The position numbers were made by a program, and so were the translations under genes. Below are positions 6,723 through 7,888 of a stretch of DNA of 7,888 bases, piece after piece. The notes under the pieces are model-generated. The model did not search any database. It had not been told where the DNA came from and saw only the letters and a program-made list of their open reading frames with translations. The DNA is from Globobulimina sp. Its lineage: Eukaryota > Foraminifera > Rotaliida. Where the stretch lies: NCBI GenBank assembly GCA_003354225.1, contig PIVH01000112.1:1-7888 (forward strand), read 5' to 3'. Every line of letters starts with the position of its first letter. Within the stretch, counting starts at the first letter, position 1.

Positions 6723-7691
6723 TTACAGTAATTGGAGCTTATCTTTTGCATACATTCCCAATATCAGTCTGTATTCTCTCTTACAATCAACGTTATCAAA
6801 ACAGATAATTTGCGGATCAAATCTCCAATAACCAGCGAATGAGTAATGTAATATTTTTCCATCTCTCTCCACAAAGTATTTCAAAATTCCATTTTTACTC
6901 CGCCTAACACCGCCACGTAAGTCCAAATGCATTGTAATGATATCATTTTTTTGAAATGCTGAATTTTCTCTCTTCTCTATTATATACCTTGCAAAATTAA
7001 CAGATTTCAGTTTGTTATTCTGTGCAATTTTGAGAAATCTGGTACAAAATATAAATCCATATTTGTTTCCAAATTGCGCTGTTACATCAGCAAAATGACA
7101 GTGATTCGCTTTGATGATATCAATATTTTTGTTTTCAATAATACCAATAAATATTTGTGCGGTGTCAAATTCAGTTTCAGTGATTTTTATTCTCCATGTC
7201 ATTGACTCTCCGAATTCTACTCTGGTTTTCCCAAATAAATAATAATAGTCACCATTCGTTGCATTTACTCTCTCAACACATTGACTGTTGATTGGGTCCA
7301 GAATAAATTGTGCTTTATTACATTCACAGAAAGCATCTTTTCTGCATAGCCAATCTACAATCAATTGGGTGATATCTTGAGGCAATCTTTGTTTATAAAA
7401 ACATCGAATGTATCCAAACACCAATACATGACTATTATCGCTGCTTTGTTTCAATAATGATAGCCTTTGTTGACTTATGTTACGCAGTGTTTGTCCAAAT
7501 GAAGTATTGCATTTACGGCATATACCTTTCGTTGCAAATACTGTCGACACAATGGAGTCGATTCGCGTCAGTGTTTTGTTACTTAATTGGGATGGATGCA
7601 GGTTTATGCACAAATTCATTTAATTGAAGAAATGTACATACCAAAAGTTGCAATAATACTCATCAAATGAAGCCGAGCTGTCTTGTCCCAT
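6723..7691 (-). CDS. Zinc-ribbon plus SPRY-like protein, predicted N-myristoylated, two exons
   Basis: Exons are 7691-7642 and 7581-6723, giving 302 residues. The unspliced frame has its own ATG at 7619, but splicing a 60-base GTATGT intron gives a better N-terminus. That N-terminus begins MGQDSS, a myristoylation-type start (Gly2, Ser6), and creates Cys14 and Cys17, which pair with Cys38 and Cys41 as C-x2-C-x20-C-x2-C, a probable zinc ribbon. Cys17 is formed across the splice junction. Residues about 70-95 (VFGYIR, then LPQDITQLIVDW) resemble a short helical motif that I recall in large rhizarian protein families. Residues about 125-302 look like a SPRY/B30.2-type beta fold, with DIITMHLDLR and YRLILGMYAKDKLQLL at the end. 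It is probably a membrane-attached binding protein, and no enzyme is visible. SPRY assignment is moderate. Confidence 0.7.
7582..7641 (-). other. Intron of the zinc-ribbon/SPRY-like gene (60 nt)
   Basis: It begins GTATGT and ends CCCAATTAAG on the minus strand. Splicing joins TG to T, giving a Cys codon, and keeps the downstream frame. The donor is identical to that of SNF2/RING intron 1 and the acceptor matches two of the other three introns. The unspliced ATG at 7619 would lie inside this intron. Confidence 0.75.
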
Positions 7692-7809
7692 GAGACCAAG
7701 GTAGAATTGGTGTTAGTATTACTGAAAATTAATGCTAATTAACGTATTTTTAGAATAAAATTACGGAATTATGAAATTATAAACAAACTATATTTGAAAG
7801 TGCTACTGC
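7692..7809. promoter_or_regulatory. Divergent spacer, likely promoter region
   Basis: AT-rich spacer of 118 bases between the start of the zinc-ribbon/SPRY-like gene (-) and the possible start of the edge gene (+). It has several TTAAT/ATTAA runs and a TATATTT near 7790. No other gene, repeat or RNA is visible. The promoter role is inferred from its position. Confidence 0.3.
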
Positions 7810-7888
7810 ATGGAGGCGAATTTGAAACTTTCGAAAGTGAACAACAAAGTACAAAAAAAGTCAAAACTTAAATTCTACTCTTTGCTTA
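7810..7888 (+). CDS. 5' end of an unknown gene (truncated by window edge)
   Basis: From ATG 7810 the frame stays open for 26 codons to the window edge. It begins MEANLKLSKVNNKVQKK and is lysine-rich, with no recognised domain, and could be a basic or nuclear-targeting N-terminus. It is divergent from the zinc-ribbon/SPRY-like gene with a spacer similar in kind to the other divergent pair in the window. The open stretch is short enough to arise by chance, so confidence is low. Confidence 0.4.
   Translation, partial: MEANLKLSKVNNKVQKKSKLKFYSLL

Noticed and set aside
7827-7838. Perfect 12-bp palindrome ACTTTCGAAAGT
   Set aside because: It lies inside the possible edge gene, is a single copy in the window and has no flanking pattern, so chance is a fair explanation.
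1-7888. Giant-virus origin, suggested by tight gene packing
   Set aside because: Four short spliceosomal-type introns and UBA/Tudor/SNF2/RING architecture fit a compact nuclear genome better, and no virus hallmark gene is present.

Overview
The window looks like nuclear DNA of a compact, AT-rich, single-celled eukaryote. The strongest reason is four tiny introns of 51-60 bases. They are needed to rebuild two genes on the minus strand, and in each case they join conserved domains in one continuous frame. Domain types are eukaryotic: a SNF2/RING (Rad5/HLTF-like) helicase, a caspase/metacaspase fold, leucine-rich repeats, a SPRY-like protein and a membrane-anchored 2H phosphoesterase fold. The SPRY-like protein and caspase-fold sequence styles remind me of large families in foraminiferan-type Rhizaria. 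That is an impression from memory and weak; I cannot assign a species.

Layout, left to right. Positions 1-123 (+) hold the 3' end of a truncated gene. A short LRR-like gene follows at 139-801 (+), only 15 bases later and in the same frame. Positions 802-1132 are a convergent 3' flank with no gene I can support. Positions 1133-4963 (-) form one four-exon gene of 1221 residues: UBA-like domain, Tudor/chromo-barrel-like domain, Asn-rich and basic linker, then SNF2 ATPase split by a C3HC4 RING. A 68-bp spacer separates it from a divergent gene at 5032-5736 (+), a caspase-fold protein that has lost both catalytic residues. Convergent to that, at 5800-6618 (-), is a membrane-anchored 2H phosphoesterase-like protein. 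A GC-rich foldback element (6643-6706) lies between it and the two-exon gene at 6723-7691 (-), a predicted N-myristoylated zinc-ribbon plus SPRY-like protein. At the right edge, 7810-7888 (+) looks like the start of a divergent gene.

The genes do not form one obvious pathway. The Rad5-like protein would act in the nucleus, in ubiquitin-linked DNA damage tolerance or chromatin remodelling. The pseudo-caspase, LRR and zinc/SPRY proteins look like binding or regulatory proteins. Three points stand out: the intron 3' ends, where a branch-point-like motif is fused to the acceptor (RAT-TAAG or GAT-AG); the repeated loss of catalytic residues in recognisable enzyme folds; and the structured intergenic element.
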